Notes: generated from the letters alone by a model not told the origin. DNA of 64,000 bases from Olivibacter sp. SDN3 (GCF_014334135.1 NZ_CP060497.1:62001-126000), one strand, 5' to 3'. Numbered from the stretch's first letter, positions 10,855 through 20,116 are shown. Program-made: numbers and translations.

Positions 10855-11262
10855 TTAGTTATCACTATTATCCGCTAAAACAATTTTTTTTGGTGGATCA
10901 GTCAACGCCTTTAATCCCAAGGTGTCCACCTTCTTTAGCACCTCACTTTGCGTGCTTCTCAGCATCAAATCTGCCTTTAAGGATTTGTACTCCCAGCTCA
11001 AATATTTCACTTCCCGCGACAAAGCATCTATTTCTCTTACACTATCCTCTGCAAAATGCCTATTTGCTATATACGCAATAGCCAACAGTGCCAAAAAACC
11101 AATAAACGGCACCGCGGCCACCACACGCGAAGGCGAAAAACCATTTAAGCTGAGGACAGACCGGAGAAAATCATGGGAAGCGTCTGCCTTTGCCTCCACG
11201 GCGTCGCGCATCGCCTCTTGTTCTTCCTCGCTTAATTCTTTTTTCTTATACCCATTCGACAT
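10855..11262 (-). CDS. FtsL-like single-pass division protein
   Basis: A 135-residue protein with a charged cytoplasmic N-terminus (about 45 residues), one membrane segment (VPFIGFLALLAIAYIA, about 51-66) and a periplasmic stretch with heptad-like leucines (LSREVKYLSWEYKSLKADL). This topology, and the position between rsmH and ftsI, match FtsL. FtsL sequences diverge strongly, so identity rests on size, topology and position. Related families in this slot are often annotated as FtsL-like (DUF) proteins. Confidence 0.8.
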   Translation of the reverse strand: MSNGYKKKELSEEEQEAMRDAVEAKADASHDFLRSVLSLNGFSPSRVVAAVPFIGFLALLAIAYIANRHFAEDSVREIDALSREVKYLSWEYKSLKADLMLRSTQSEVLKKVDTLGLKALTDPPKKIVLADNSDN

Positions 11263-11310
11263 AAGACTATATTTCTATTTTGTTATACACTACCCCTAAA
11301 CTACCTCCCG

Positions 11311-12216
11311 CTAAAGCCTCTCAGCCGTTCGTAACTTCGCACTTCGAGCTCGGCTATTTAAATCCACTTCCTCACTCGACGCCGTAACCGCTTTCCGAGT
11401 AATCAGCTTAAATGGCTTTATTTCATTTCCGTAAAAATCTTTTTCAACATCTCCTCTAAATTTACCCTTTGCCATAAAATTCTTCACCAATCTATCTTCC
11501 AATGAATGGTATGACATCACCACCAGTCGCCCTCCCGGCCTTAAAACCGATGTTGCTTGCGACAGAAACTCCTGCAAAGCGTCCAACTCCTTATTAACTT
11601 CAATACGCAGCGCTTGAAAAAGTTGAGCATAATATTTATTCTCTTTACCTCGAGGCACCATTTTCGCAACTGTTGCCTTCAGATCAGCCACGGTATTTAT
11701 TGGTTTGACAATACGTGCTGTGACGATCGATCTTGCCAGGGTACGTGCATTCTGAATCTCACCGTACATACCAAATATTTTATGCAAATCTTCTTCGCTA
11801 TAAGAATTCAACACCGTCTTAGCATCCAAATCTCCCTCTTTATCCATACGCATATCAAGCGTAGCATCAAAACGGATAGAAAAACCCCTATCTGCTTCAT
11901 CAAACTGATGCGACGACACCCCTAAATCAGCCAAAATACCATCTACATGTTTTAGCCCATATAACCGGAGGTTATTTTTTAAAAAACGAAAGTTTTGATG
12001 GATCAACTGAAATCTTTCGTCCGGCAATACATTTCTAAGTGCGTCTGGATCTTGATCAAAAGCCAATAAGCGTCCATTTTTATCCAAACGGCTAATAATT
12101 TCTTTGGAATGTCCACCTCCTCCAAACGTCACATCCACATAGACTCCATCGGGCTTGATCGCCAGCGCCTCCATGCATTCTCTCAGCATAACCGGTATGT
12201 GATACGTTTTATCCAT
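11311..12216 (-). CDS. rsmH: 16S rRNA (cytosine-1402-N4)-methyltransferase RsmH
   Basis: SAM-dependent methyltransferase acting on 16S rRNA C1402 (also called MraW). The 301-residue protein starts with HIPVMLRECMEAL and has the SAM loop TFGGGGHS. It continues with LADLGVSSHQFD, GFSIRFDATLDMRMD, LFQALRIEVNKEL and the C-terminal SYHSLEDRLVK, all RsmH signatures. It overlaps the 3' end of mraZ by 8 bp, which is typical for the pair. Confidence 0.97.
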   Translation of the reverse strand: MDKTYHIPVMLRECMEALAIKPDGVYVDVTFGGGGHSKEIISRLDKNGRLLAFDQDPDALRNVLPDERFQLIHQNFRFLKNNLRLYGLKHVDGILADLGVSSHQFDEADRGFSIRFDATLDMRMDKEGDLDAKTVLNSYSEEDLHKIFGMYGEIQNARTLARSIVTARIVKPINTVADLKATVAKMVPRGKENKYYAQLFQALRIEVNKELDALQEFLSQATSVLRPGGRLVVMSYHSLEDRLVKNFMAKGKFRGDVEKDFYGNEIKPFKLITRKAVTASSEEVDLNSRARSAKLRTAERL

Positions 12217-12673
12217 CGGTTCTTTTATTTAGATTCCCCATCACTTCTTCCGCTAAAGCAGCAAAATCATCTCCTTCGTCCTCCCACTGCTCATCATATA
12301 CATGTTTTGCCCAGACTTCGATTTTATTAAACTGACTAGCAAGAACGATCTCTGTACCAATCTCGGCATATTCAAGCAAAGATTTCGGCAATAACACCCT
12401 GTTTGCAGAATCCAAACCAAGTTCGGTAGCCCCGCGCATAAACTTACGTACGAACTCACGCGTTTTCCTCTCGAATGTATTTAACTTACTAAGCTCCTCC
12501 ATAATCCTATCCCACTCCCTTCTAGGATAAATAACTAAATGCGACTCCAACCCTCGGTTAATGACAAGCCCTTCCCGTTCAACCTCAGGCATTTGCTTTT
12601 TGAGGCCGGCAGGCAACACCATTCTTCCTTTGGTATCGAGCTTACATTCAAATTCTCCGAGAAAATGAGCCAT
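12209..12673 (-). CDS. mraZ: Transcriptional regulator MraZ
   Basis: First gene of the dcw cluster. The 154-residue protein has two SpoVT/AbrB-like repeats. The first begins FLGEFECKLDTKGRMVLPA (about 3-21) and the second holds LGLDSANRVLLPKSLLEYA (about 88-106). MraZ is a nucleoid-associated DNA-binding protein that represses its own operon by binding short direct repeats, and such repeats are present just upstream (12,719-12,774). Confidence 0.96.
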   Translation of the reverse strand: MAHFLGEFECKLDTKGRMVLPAGLKKQMPEVEREGLVINRGLESHLVIYPRREWDRIMEELSKLNTFERKTREFVRKFMRGATELGLDSANRVLLPKSLLEYAEIGTEIVLASQFNKIEVWAKHVYDEQWEDEGDDFAALAEEVMGNLNKRTDG

Positions 12674-12718
12674 CTATACAGTTTATCCAAATAATCAAAT
12701 GTAAAATTAGAGATTTCT

Positions 12719-12774
12719 TCCACTTTCTCCCACTTTCTCCCACAAAAAAGTTTTCCACACCCGATATCTCCCAC
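12719..12774 (-). promoter_or_regulatory. MraZ-binding direct repeats upstream of the dcw cluster
   Basis: Read on the minus strand, three GTGGG-type boxes (GTGGG, GTGGG, GTGGA) are spaced exactly 10 bp apart, at 12,739-12,743, 12,729-12,733 and 12,719-12,723, with unit GTGGGAGAAA. A further GTGGG (12,770-12,774) and a GTGGA (12,754-12,758) lie upstream. Repeats of GTGGG with 5-bp spacers are the known MraZ operator in several bacteria. The array is about 45-100 bp upstream of the mraZ start, where an autoregulatory site is expected. Confidence 0.75.
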
Positions 12775-13098
12775 AGAGACATCTAAATGTAGCAGCTTTG
12801 CGCGCTGTTATTTTTTAGAAAAAACAAGCAGAAACCTACTTGAGCGCTCCGAACCTCGTCCATTAGACTTCCAACCGTTTATATAAAAATATATAAAGAG
12901 AATTATCGATTCCATCAGATACAATTCATCTATATGTAACATCTCGAGTAAAGCGTTAATTTTTTTCAAAGAATAACCATTTGCACAAAACATTTTTTAT
13001 CCGTAAATTGTATTACAGATACGCCGCTAAGTCTAATTAAGGAACAAAATACTGGGGCGGCCAATTATAATTATAAGCTGTATTAAAATTGAGAAGTT
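12775..13098. other. Intergenic region between the divergent mraZ and BON genes
   Basis: About 320 AT-rich bases. It must hold the dcw promoter (minus) and the BON-gene promoter (plus), but I could not place a clean TTTG / TAnnTTTG pair for either. A 61-codon frame on the minus strand (12,808-12,993) has no recognisable features and is probably fortuitous. Confidence 0.5.
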
Positions 13099-13425
13099 AT
13101 GAATTTCAAAAAGTTATGCATACAACTTTCTATAGTAGGAGGTTTATGTTTGTCCTTAACATCCTGTACTTCTAAATCACTAAAAGATCAACGGGCGGAG
13201 CAACAAATTGAATACATATTACTTCCGGAAACTCATATCGAAGTGGTAGACGGGGTAGCTACTTTTACTGGAACTTTTCCTGACGAGGCTAGCAGAGATG
13301 AAGCCGAACGCACTGCAAAGGGAATTAAGGGAATAAAATCGGTGATAAATAATGCTACGATCGCTTCCAGTAGCCCAGAAGTACAATTGACCAGTGATAC
13401 CACGGCGACAACTTCGACTCCTTGA
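13099..13425 (+). CDS. BON-domain lipoprotein
   Basis: A 108-residue protein with a lipoprotein signal (hydrophobic 8-20, lipobox LTSC with Cys at about 23) followed by a single BON domain (about 40-90) with the pattern THIEVVDGVATFTGTF and a conserved-looking GIKGIKSV. A Ser/Thr-rich tail follows. BON domains bind phospholipid or peptidoglycan surfaces and occur in OsmY-like envelope-stress proteins. It stands alone and converges on pgk across a shared terminator. The exact role is unknown. Confidence 0.8.
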   Translation: MNFKKLCIQLSIVGGLCLSLTSCTSKSLKDQRAEQQIEYILLPETHIEVVDGVATFTGTFPDEASRDEAERTAKGIKGIKSVINNATIASSSPEVQLTSDTTATTSTP

Positions 13426-13466
13426 TTAGCACAAAATATGTTGAGCATTAACCAAAACTTATAAAT

Positions 13467-13500
13467 AAAAAAAGTAGCAAGGATCCTTGCTACTTTTTTA
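13467..13500. terminator. Bidirectional rho-independent terminator
   Basis: A perfect hairpin (AAAGTAGCAAGGATCC and its complement, centred on GGATCC) is bordered by A-run and T-run on either side. It lies between the convergent BON-lipoprotein and pgk genes and can end transcription from both. Confidence 0.9.
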
Positions 13501-13516
13501 AAGAGTTGTAAAACTA

Positions 13517-14707
13517 CTATTCGTTAATAGCTTTCACTCCTGGCAGCTCTCTACCTTCCATATATTCTAACAAGGCTCCTCCACCTGTACTCACATAGCT
13601 AACGTCCTCGGTAAGCTTAAATTTTGTGACAGCCGCAGCTGAATCACCACCACCTATCAACGAAAAGGCACCTTGTTTCGTAGCGTCTACTACTGCCTCG
13701 GCAACAGCCCTAGTACCTTTAGCAAAGGTATCCATCTCAAAAACCCCCATTGGACCATTCCATAATATTGTTTTAGAAGATCTAATAACATCTCCAAATT
13801 CCCTTGATGATTCAGCACCAATGTCAAGTCCCATTTCATTCGATGGTATTTGATCATTTGGTCCATCGTATACTTGCGCATCATCGGAGAATTTATCTGC
13901 AATCTGAGCATCAGTTGGTAAAATCAATTGTACGCCTTTCTCTTTTGCTTTCTTCACTAAACTATTTGCCAGATCCAACTTATCAAGCTCTACCAAAGAT
14001 TGGCCTATTTCACCTCCCCTAGCCTTGACAAAAGTGTATGCCATACCACCGCCGATTATTAAATTATCAACTCTTCCCAGCAAGGCCTCTATAAGATCCA
14101 ATTTATCAGACACTTTAGCCCCACCCATTATCGCAGTAAATGGTCTTTCTGGCTGATTTAAAACCTTTTCTGCATTCTTCAGTTCAGCAGCCATCAAATA
14201 ACCAAAATATTTTGCTCCTGAAAAAAACTTTGCTATCACAGCAGTAGAAGCATGTGCCCGGTGCGCTGTCCCGAAGGCATCATTAACATAAATGTCTCCC
14301 AAAGCCGCTAACTCTTCAGCAAAAGATTCATCGCCTTTTTCCTCCTCTTTATAAAAACGTAGATTTTCTAGCAACAATACTTCGCCTGCCTTTAAATTCG
14401 CTGCTTTTTCCTTAGCTTGTTCTCCAATACAATCATCTGCAAACTGCACCTCTGTACCTAACTCTTCCGACAAATGATCAACAATATGTCTTAACGAGAA
14501 CTTCTCTGTAGGCCCCTCTTTAGGACGCCCTAAATGCGACATCAAGATCACCGCACCACCGTCTTTTATTATTTTTTCAATCGTAGGTTTCGCGCCTTTG
14601 ATACGATTATCATCAGTGATATTAAAATGTTCATCTAAAGGGACATTAAAATCAACTCGAACTAGGGCTTTCTTACCGGAAAAATTTAAATCATCAATTG
14701 TTTTCAT
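13517..14707 (-). CDS. pgk: Phosphoglycerate kinase
   Basis: Glycolytic enzyme transferring phosphate between 1,3-bisphosphoglycerate and ADP. The 396-residue protein starts [25 protein letters not shown] with the PGK signature [11 protein letters not shown]. It contains [32 protein letters not shown], the GGAKVSDK motif, NGPMGVFE and the ending GGGDSAAAV...STGGGALLE. It has its own promoter upstream and a shared terminator downstream. Confidence 0.98.
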   Translation of the reverse strand: MKTIDDLNFSGKKALVRVDFNVPLDEHFNITDDNRIKGAKPTIEKIIKDGGAVILMSHLGRPKEGPTEKFSLRHIVDHLSEELGTEVQFADDCIGEQAKEKAANLKAGEVLLLENLRFYKEEEKGDESFAEELAALGDIYVNDAFGTAHRAHASTAVIAKFFSGAKYFGYLMAAELKNAEKVLNQPERPFTAIMGGAKVSDKLDLIEALLGRVDNLIIGGGMAYTFVKARGGEIGQSLVELDKLDLANSLVKKAKEKGVQLILPTDAQIADKFSDDAQVYDGPNDQIPSNEMGLDIGAESSREFGDVIRSSKTILWNGPMGVFEMDTFAKGTRAVAEAVVDATKQGAFSLIGGGDSAAAVTKFKLTEDVSYVSTGGGALLEYMEGRELPGVKAINE

Positions 14708-14839
14708 TTGTATAAAGTTATTTTAATTTTATTTTAAAAGTCATACTAAACAGTTCTGCCTAATGAATTATTTCACCACTAAAAGGCTAATTAATTAAAT
14801 TTTATCATCAAACAGAACGTTCCCTTAAATATTTTGCAA

Positions 14840-14871
14840 CAAACATATAGAAAATTGCACTTTAATACAAT
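14840..14871 (-). promoter_or_regulatory. Predicted Bacteroidota promoter for pgk
   Basis: On the minus strand, ATTG (14,871-14,868) is followed after 20 bp by TATGTTTG (14,847-14,840), matching the -33 TTG / -7 TAnnTTTG consensus. The predicted start site is about 125 bp upstream of the pgk ATG. Confidence 0.5.
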
Positions 14872-14893
14872 TCCATATATTACTCACTTTTAA

Positions 14894-15349
14894 TTATCGA
14901 AGCCGCAAATACATTACGCGATGCAAACCAATTTCAGGCACTTCAAACTCATCGGAAACAAATTCGAATCCGAGATTCTGATAAAAGCGAAACGCTATCT
15001 CACGTGCATTGCACCACAAATAAGACACCTGCTGCCCTTTAAGATAAACCGCTAAAAAATTCACTAACTGATTCCCCAGACCTCGGCCCTGAAAATCGGG
15101 ATGAGTTGCCATCCCCCTTAGTTGGTAACCTATCCCCTCATAGCCGTCCTTCTTTTGTGGAAACGCAGTAAGTATGCATTTCGGTTCATTGTCTCCTTCG
15201 TCAATCATACCTAAATGAATGGTATCGGGTCTTTCATCTTCCTTAAATACACATAAACCGTAGAGCTTTCCGTTCCTTAATACCAAACTCCGCAACGGAA
15301 GCACCTCAGCGGGCGGTATGAATTTTATCGTCATATCTTGTTGTTGCAC
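14894..15349 (-). CDS. GNAT-family N-acetyltransferase
   Basis: A 151-residue single-domain GNAT protein. The acetyl-CoA loop is visible as GMATHPDFQGRGLGNQLVNFL (Q-x-x-G-x-G at about 92-97), followed by WCNAREIAFRFYQNLGF, the typical motif B and C-terminal aromatic strand. The substrate cannot be told. A start at the internal Met (residue 6) is possible. It is flanked by pgk and gapA, with both neighbours on the same strand. Confidence 0.85.
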   Translation of the reverse strand: MQQQDMTIKFIPPAEVLPLRSLVLRNGKLYGLCVFKEDERPDTIHLGMIDEGDNEPKCILTAFPQKKDGYEGIGYQLRGMATHPDFQGRGLGNQLVNFLAVYLKGQQVSYLWCNAREIAFRFYQNLGFEFVSDEFEVPEIGLHRVMYLRLR

Positions 15350-15409
15350 ATCCTTTTTTTAAAAATTGCACTTCAGTTTGAGTCAATTTTAAATCAACAA
15401 ATACGGTAT

Positions 15410-16414
15410 TTACGCTGCTATAACTCCTTGAAGTTTCACCAACAAATCTACCAATCTATTTGCATAACCAGTCTCATTGTCGTACCATCCAACAACTTTC
15501 ACAAGTCCTCCCACAACTGACGTAAGCTTTGCATCAAAAACACATGAATAAGGTGAATTAATAATATCAACAGAAACGATAGGATCTTCGGTATATTGCA
15601 AAATTCCAAATAGTTCATCGCTTGCAGCACTTCTAAAAGCTTCATTAATAGTTTCAACAGATGGTTTTCCCTGTAAAATACATGTAAAATCTGTTAACGA
15701 TCCGTTCAGCACCGGGACCCTTATACCAGCGCCACCCAGCCTCCCTTCCAAATGGGGAAAAACACTGGTAACAGCTTTTGCCGCACCGGTAGTTGTGGGT
15801 ATAATAGATGACGATGCCGCTCTAGCCCGACGCAAATCCCTATGAGGTGCATCGTGCAGATTCTGATCGCCCGTCATCGAGTGCACCGTTGTAATATACC
15901 CATCAATAATTTTCCAATTATCATCGAGCACTTTTATCATTGGAGCTACATTATTGGTTGTACAGGAAGCATTAGACAATAATTTAGCTGTCCAATCTAT
16001 CGTACCGTCATTTACCCCCAAAACAACTATAGGCACATCCCTATCACCTGAAGGAGCTGATATGATTACTTGCTTGGCTCCAGCATACAAATGTTGCTCG
16101 GCAACTGAACGGTTCGTGAATCTACCGGTAGACTCAACAACCACATCGACATCAAAGGGTTGCCAAGGTAAATTCAATGGCACTTCCTCTTTACATACCG
16201 CTATTCTTTTTCCATTTACCACTAAACAACCAGTTTCTGCACTAATTTCACCCTGGAAGGGTCCGTGTACAGAATCATACTTAAATAAATGCGCTAAGGT
16301 TTCCACCTCAGTGAGGTCATTTATTGCTACGACGTCCATTGTGGTATTGCGCAACAATATATTTCTTAAGGTATTGCGGCCAATACGACCAAACCCATTA
16401 ATAGCAATCTTCAT
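15410..16414 (-). CDS. gapA: Glyceraldehyde-3-phosphate dehydrogenase, type I
   Basis: NAD(P)-dependent glycolytic dehydrogenase of 334 residues. It has INGFGRIGRNTLRNIL at the N-terminus (Rossmann fold), the catalytic SNASCTTNNVAP (nucleophile Cys), HSMTGDQNLHDAPH, RRARAASSSIIPT and the C-terminal WYDNETGYANRL. The aspartate in AINDLTE at the end of strand 2 is compatible with NAD preference. It stands near pgk, though a GNAT gene and separate promoters intervene. Confidence 0.97.
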   Translation of the reverse strand: MKIAINGFGRIGRNTLRNILLRNTTMDVVAINDLTEVETLAHLFKYDSVHGPFQGEISAETGCLVVNGKRIAVCKEEVPLNLPWQPFDVDVVVESTGRFTNRSVAEQHLYAGAKQVIISAPSGDRDVPIVVLGVNDGTIDWTAKLLSNASCTTNNVAPMIKVLDDNWKIIDGYITTVHSMTGDQNLHDAPHRDLRRARAASSSIIPTTTGAAKAVTSVFPHLEGRLGGAGIRVPVLNGSLTDFTCILQGKPSVETINEAFRSAASDELFGILQYTEDPIVSVDIINSPYSCVFDAKLTSVVGGLVKVVGWYDNETGYANRLVDLLVKLQGVIAA

Positions 16415-16473
16415 CTAATTTATATATCATCCATTTTTAATATTAAAAGACACAGTTCCCCCAAACCACCAAA

Positions 16474-16502
16474 CAAACTTAGATAAAATGCTCGGCATTC
16501 AA
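16474..16502 (-). promoter_or_regulatory. Predicted promoter for gapA
   Basis: On the minus strand, TTG (16,502-16,500), an 18-bp spacer and TAAGTTTG (16,481-16,474) fit the Bacteroidota -33/-7 pattern. It lies about 60 bp upstream of the gapA start codon. Confidence 0.5.
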
Positions 16503-16670
16503 GAACACTGATAAAAAACAATTGAAAAGTGGATAAATGAAAAATATTTGACCTCTTATTGTCTTTTAAAACACTCGAAAGACATGCTAAACTTAACAAA
16601 CGTGGAGACAAATGTTACAAACAAAACTGTTCATCCACTGTTTTCTAATTAGTATTTTAACTGTCAATTT

Positions 16671-16859
16671 ATGAAAAAAGAAAGCAAAACTCCGGCTTAC
16701 GAACCGAAGGATTCAGAACAAGAAACCAAAAGCAGCAACAAGGCCGTAAAAACTAAAAAAGATAAAACATATAAAAAAGAGTCAGCTATTTTGGGGAACC
16801 CAGCTAAAAAACGCATGTTTAGCGAACAACCTCCAACAAAACACAACACGCGAAACTAA
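16671..16859 (+). CDS. Small lysine-rich hypothetical protein
   Basis: A 62-codon frame encoding a highly charged, probably disordered protein (about a quarter Lys, many Ser/Thr/Glu, no hydrophobic segment). It ends five bases before the stop codon of the convergent hydrolase gene. I do not recognise it. The composition resembles small basic proteins seen in Bacteroidota genomes, but it could be a chance frame. Confidence 0.35.
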   Translation: MKKESKTPAYEPKDSEQETKSSNKAVKTKKDKTYKKESAILGNPAKKRMFSEQPPTKHNTRN

Positions 16860-16863
16860 CACC

Positions 16864-17691
16864 TTATAGCTCATTTAAATACTGATTTAACAACCTATTA
16901 AACGTAGTCGGATCCTCCAAATTCGGTAGATGTCCGCACTTATCCATCACTTCTAATTTAGCATTTTTTATATTTTTTCTAAGTATTTCGGTTTGTTCAA
17001 CGCTCATCAATTGATCCTCAGCTCCCCGAATAATAAGACAGGGAAAAGGGATATTTTGAAGACTGTCTGTGGTATCCGTGCGTGAGGCTAAGGCCAGTAA
17101 CGTCGCACAAATACTCCTTACATCATTCCGTCTTATACTACTCCTGATCATTTCAACTTCATCCATCTTGGTTAACAGACTCTCCTCGGAAAACACTCGC
17201 TTTACAAAGCCTATTGCAAATACTCTCCTTCCAAATTTAAGCACCGATTGTATGGTTTCGAAACGTTTAATTTTGGCTTCGTCACTATCCGCCTGCGAAT
17301 TGGTGTCGGCCAGCACTAGTCCCTTAAATAAATGAGGGGCTAATTGATTAGCACGAAGTGCTATATAACCACCCATCGAAAGGCCGCACAATACCACTTC
17401 CTTCAAATTGAGCTTTTCAATAAACACGATCAGATCTTTAGCAAAAACATCTATACTAAAATAACCATGGCCTATGGTACTCAGACCATGCCCTCTCACA
17501 TCTACCGCTATACCACTAACGTTGTTGGGCAAGGTTTCCAATTGATTTAACCACATATTTTTGTTGAAAGGGAAGCCGTGTAGAAACACAACGGTTTTTT
17601 GAGGGGGCGTAGAGGATTCCTTTAGGAAGTAGGATATACTTATATCGCCGATTCTTATTTTTTTTCGCTGCATAGAGAAGTTATGATCCAT
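16864..17691 (-). CDS. Alpha/beta hydrolase
   Basis: A 275-residue single-domain alpha/beta hydrolase. The oxyanion strand reads VVFLHGFPFNKNMW. The nucleophile elbow is GLSMGG (Ser at about 105), the acid is in IIRGAEDQLMS, and the catalytic His is in CGHLPNLEDP. The family includes esterases, haloperoxidase-like and lactone hydrolases, and the substrate is not predictable. An alternative start is the Met at residue 7. It is monocistronic between a small plus-strand frame and tRNA-Arg. Confidence 0.9.
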   Translation of the reverse strand: MDHNFSMQRKKIRIGDISISYFLKESSTPPQKTVVFLHGFPFNKNMWLNQLETLPNNVSGIAVDVRGHGLSTIGHGYFSIDVFAKDLIVFIEKLNLKEVVLCGLSMGGYIALRANQLAPHLFKGLVLADTNSQADSDEAKIKRFETIQSVLKFGRRVFAIGFVKRVFSEESLLTKMDEVEMIRSSIRRNDVRSICATLLALASRTDTTDSLQNIPFPCLIIRGAEDQLMSVEQTEILRKNIKNAKLEVMDKCGHLPNLEDPTTFNRLLNQYLNEL

Positions 17692-17950
17692 GTTCTATTA
17701 ACCTCAAAGCTAGAAATAAGTTTTCCATTATAAAAATTGGCTGCGACCATTTTTCCCTTTTAATTACCGTTATTAGACTGACCACTTTGATTAATAGCAA
17801 ATTAATCAAACATATCAGCTACAACAAAACTCATATAACCGTGCTAAGGTTCTTAGGGGCAGCAACTGAAAAGAACCGATTTTCCATCGGTCATTCTATT
17901 AGCCTTTTAGTATAAATAAATAACATATTAACAATTTTTCTTTATTTATT

Positions 17951-17981
17951 TTTGGAATTTTGATAATCGTTCATATCTTTG
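17951..17981 (+). promoter_or_regulatory. Promoter of tRNA-Arg
   Basis: TTTG (17,951-17,954), a 19-bp spacer, then TATCTTTG (17,974-17,981), a full match to the Bacteroidota -33 TTTG / -7 TAnnTTTG consensus. The tRNA starts 16 bp downstream. The rest of 17,692-17,950 shows no feature. Confidence 0.75.
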
Positions 17982-17997
17982 CAATCCAATTCGGAAT

Positions 17998-18071
17998 GCA
18001 CTTGTAGCTTAACTGGATAGAGCACCTGACTACGGATCAGGAGGTTAGGGGTTCGACTCCCTTCAAGTGCA
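17998..18071 (+). tRNA. tRNA-Arg(ACG)
   Basis: A 74-nt cloverleaf. The acceptor stem GCACTTG pairs with CAAGTGC, with discriminator A. The anticodon stem-loop CCTGA-CTACGGA-TCAGG has anticodon ACG, and the T-arm contains GGTTCGACTCC. No CCA is encoded, as is usual in this phylum. Confidence 0.95.
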
Positions 18072-18082
18072 CAAATTAATTT

Positions 18083-18113
18083 AAAGCCTAATCCATTTCT
18101 GATTAGGCTTTTT
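18083..18113 (+). terminator. Hairpin terminator after tRNA-Arg
   Basis: An 11-bp perfect stem (AAAGCCTAATC / GATTAGGCTTT) with a 7-nt loop and a T-run. It sits 13 bp before the adk start codon and could also act as an attenuator for read-through into adk. Confidence 0.8.
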
Positions 18114-18126
18114 AAATTTTATAAGC

Positions 18127-18699
18127 ATGCTAAATTTAGTTTTATTTGGCCCTCCTGGAGCCGGGAAAGGCACTCAATCTCAGAAACTTATTAAAAAATA
18201 TCAATTGGTCCATTTATCAACTGGCGATATCCTGCGTGGAGAAATTGCTCAAGGTACCACACTGGGGGTAGAGGCCAAGAAATTAATGGATGATGGCAAA
18301 CTGGTTCCAGACGAAGTTGTAATCGGTATGATCAGCAATAAACTCGACAGCAATAGCGACGCCCAGGGTTTTATTTTCGATGGTTTTCCTCGTACAGTAG
18401 CTCAGGCAGAGGCATTGGACAAGCTGTTAGCATCTAAAGACGAGAAAATTTCAGGTATGATTGCGCTGCAGGTAGATGAGGAAGAACTTGAAAAACGACT
18501 CCTCTTAAGAGGTCAGGAATCTGGCCGTTCGGATGATGCCAATCCTGAAATTATCCGTAAGCGAATCGTTGAGTACCAGTCCAAAACAGCTCCAGTTGCC
18601 AATTATTACCAAGAACAAGGCAAGTTGCAAAACATACACGGTATAGGAACTATCGAAGAAATATTCGACAACATTTGTAAAGTTGTTGATACTTATTAA
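18127..18699 (+). CDS. adk: Adenylate kinase
   Basis: Catalyses ATP + AMP to 2 ADP. The 190-residue short form has the P-loop GPPGAGKGTQ (about 8-17), STGDILRGEIA, the FDGFPRTVAQAEAL signature and LRGQESGRSDDANPEIIRKR. It lacks the long zinc-binding lid, as in other Bacteroidota Adk proteins. It is followed by obgE after 48 bp and probably co-transcribed with it. Confidence 0.97.
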   Translation: MLNLVLFGPPGAGKGTQSQKLIKKYQLVHLSTGDILRGEIAQGTTLGVEAKKLMDDGKLVPDEVVIGMISNKLDSNSDAQGFIFDGFPRTVAQAEALDKLLASKDEKISGMIALQVDEEELEKRLLLRGQESGRSDDANPEIIRKRIVEYQSKTAPVANYYQEQGKLQNIHGIGTIEEIFDNICKVVDTY

Positions 18700-18747
18700 G
18701 TACCGCCATTACGAACTATTTTTAAAATAAAAACAATCATCTGAATA

Positions 18748-19746
18748 ATGGCACAAGGTTCTAATTTTGTTGATTACGTTAAGATCTGTTGCCGGTCGGG
18801 CCATGGAGGAGCGGGATCGGCTCACCTCCACCGCGATAAACACACCGCTAAAGGCGGGCCTGACGGAGGTGATGGAGGACGCGGCGGACACATTGTTCTG
18901 AAAGGCAATGCACAACTTTGGACTTTGTTACACTTAAAATACAGAAAACACATCATTGCAGAACCTGGCAATCCTGGTGCAAGTGCACTCCAACATGGTA
19001 AAAACGGAAAAGATGAAGTTTTAGAGGTTCCACTCGGAACCATCGCAAAAAACGCTGAGACAGGGGAAGTTTTATTTGACATTACCGAAGACGGTGAAAT
19101 GAAAATTCTAACAGCGGGGGGTCGCGGAGGTCTGGGCAATTGGCATTTTAAAAGTGCTACCCAACAAACTCCACGTTTTGCACAACCTGGCGAAGCTGGA
19201 AAAGAAGAATGGATGGTTCTCGAGCTCAAAGTTCTAGCAGATGTTGGCTTAGTTGGTTTTCCAAATGCCGGGAAATCAACGCTCCTATCTGTAGTTTCCG
19301 CCGCAAAACCGGAAATTGCCGACTATCCCTTCACTACACTAATTCCTAACTTAGGTATTGTTTCCTATCGCGACAGTAAATCGTTCATCATGGCCGACAT
19401 TCCAGGCATTATTGAAGGTGCGTCAAAAGGTAAAGGATTGGGATATCGATTTTTACGACATATCGAAAGAAATTCTGTTTTACTATTCATTGTCCCGGCA
19501 GACACTCATCGCGCTATCGCTGACGAATATAATATTCTACTGAATGAACTGACAGCCTATAATCCGGAATTGCTCGACAAACCTCACCTATTAGCCATAA
19601 CAAAATCAGACTTATTGGATGAAGAGTTACGATCAGAAATTGAACAGGAATTACCGAAAAACATTAAGCATGTATTCATATCTTCTGTCGCCCAGAAAGG
19701 TATACAGGAGTTAAAGGACCTGATTTGGCAAGCAATCAACAGCTAA
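18748..19746 (+). CDS. obgE: GTPase Obg/CgtA
   Basis: Essential ribosome-associated GTPase of 332 residues. The N-terminal Obg glycine-rich fold (about 1-158) has repeated GG motifs ([37 protein letters not shown]). The G domain carries GFPNAGKST (G1), [16 protein letters not shown] (G3) and TKSDLLD (G4). There is no C-terminal OCT domain. The adk-obgE pairing fits a housekeeping operon. Confidence 0.97.
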   Translation: MAQGSNFVDYVKICCRSGHGGAGSAHLHRDKHTAKGGPDGGDGGRGGHIVLKGNAQLWTLLHLKYRKHIIAEPGNPGASALQHGKNGKDEVLEVPLGTIAKNAETGEVLFDITEDGEMKILTAGGRGGLGNWHFKSATQQTPRFAQPGEAGKEEWMVLELKVLADVGLVGFPNAGKSTLLSVVSAAKPEIADYPFTTLIPNLGIVSYRDSKSFIMADIPGIIEGASKGKGLGYRFLRHIERNSVLLFIVPADTHRAIADEYNILLNELTAYNPELLDKPHLLAITKSDLLDEELRSEIEQELPKNIKHVFISSVAQKGIQELKDLIWQAINS

Positions 19747-20116
19747 CCCATCTCTACAGTATTATATCATCCAACCTCCATGAGTCCTTTCTTAATAACC
19801 CTATTATTTAGCTACCTTATCTAATTATAGCTATACTCCGTCTATAAATTAAACGCTCAATAGCAGATGAGAGACCAAAAAAAAGCTATTTTTTAAAGCT
19901 TTGGGCTCTTATCTATGTTCAAGCTGGCTTCACCAATAATTGTTGTTCTGATAAATAAAAGGTAATTACACTTTTAATTTTGTCTCTTTGCCATTCGTGA
20001 ATGTCGAGCATTTTGGCTAAGTTTATAATAAAAAGATGAAAGCAGATAAACGGTAAAAAAAAACAACCAGTATAAACTTGCAAGACATCCATACTGTTCA
20101 AACTTTTCACCAAAAT
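19747..20116. other. Intergenic region with one copy of a dispersed repeat
   Basis: No convincing gene between obgE and the small frame before dacB. A weak A/T-bounded hairpin lies around 19,868-19,914 and may terminate obgE transcription. Positions about 19,947-20,023 resemble the sequence at about 63,880-63,955, best over TTCGTGAATGTC and CTAAGTTTA. Confidence 0.5.

Noticed and set aside
12808-12993. 61-codon frame upstream of mraZ
   Set aside because: No family resemblance, atypical composition, and it lies in the region that must carry promoters.
18822-19229. 135-codon frame opposite obgE
   Set aside because: Mirror frame of the glycine-rich Obg domain; composition (Pro/Ser-rich) is that of a shadow.
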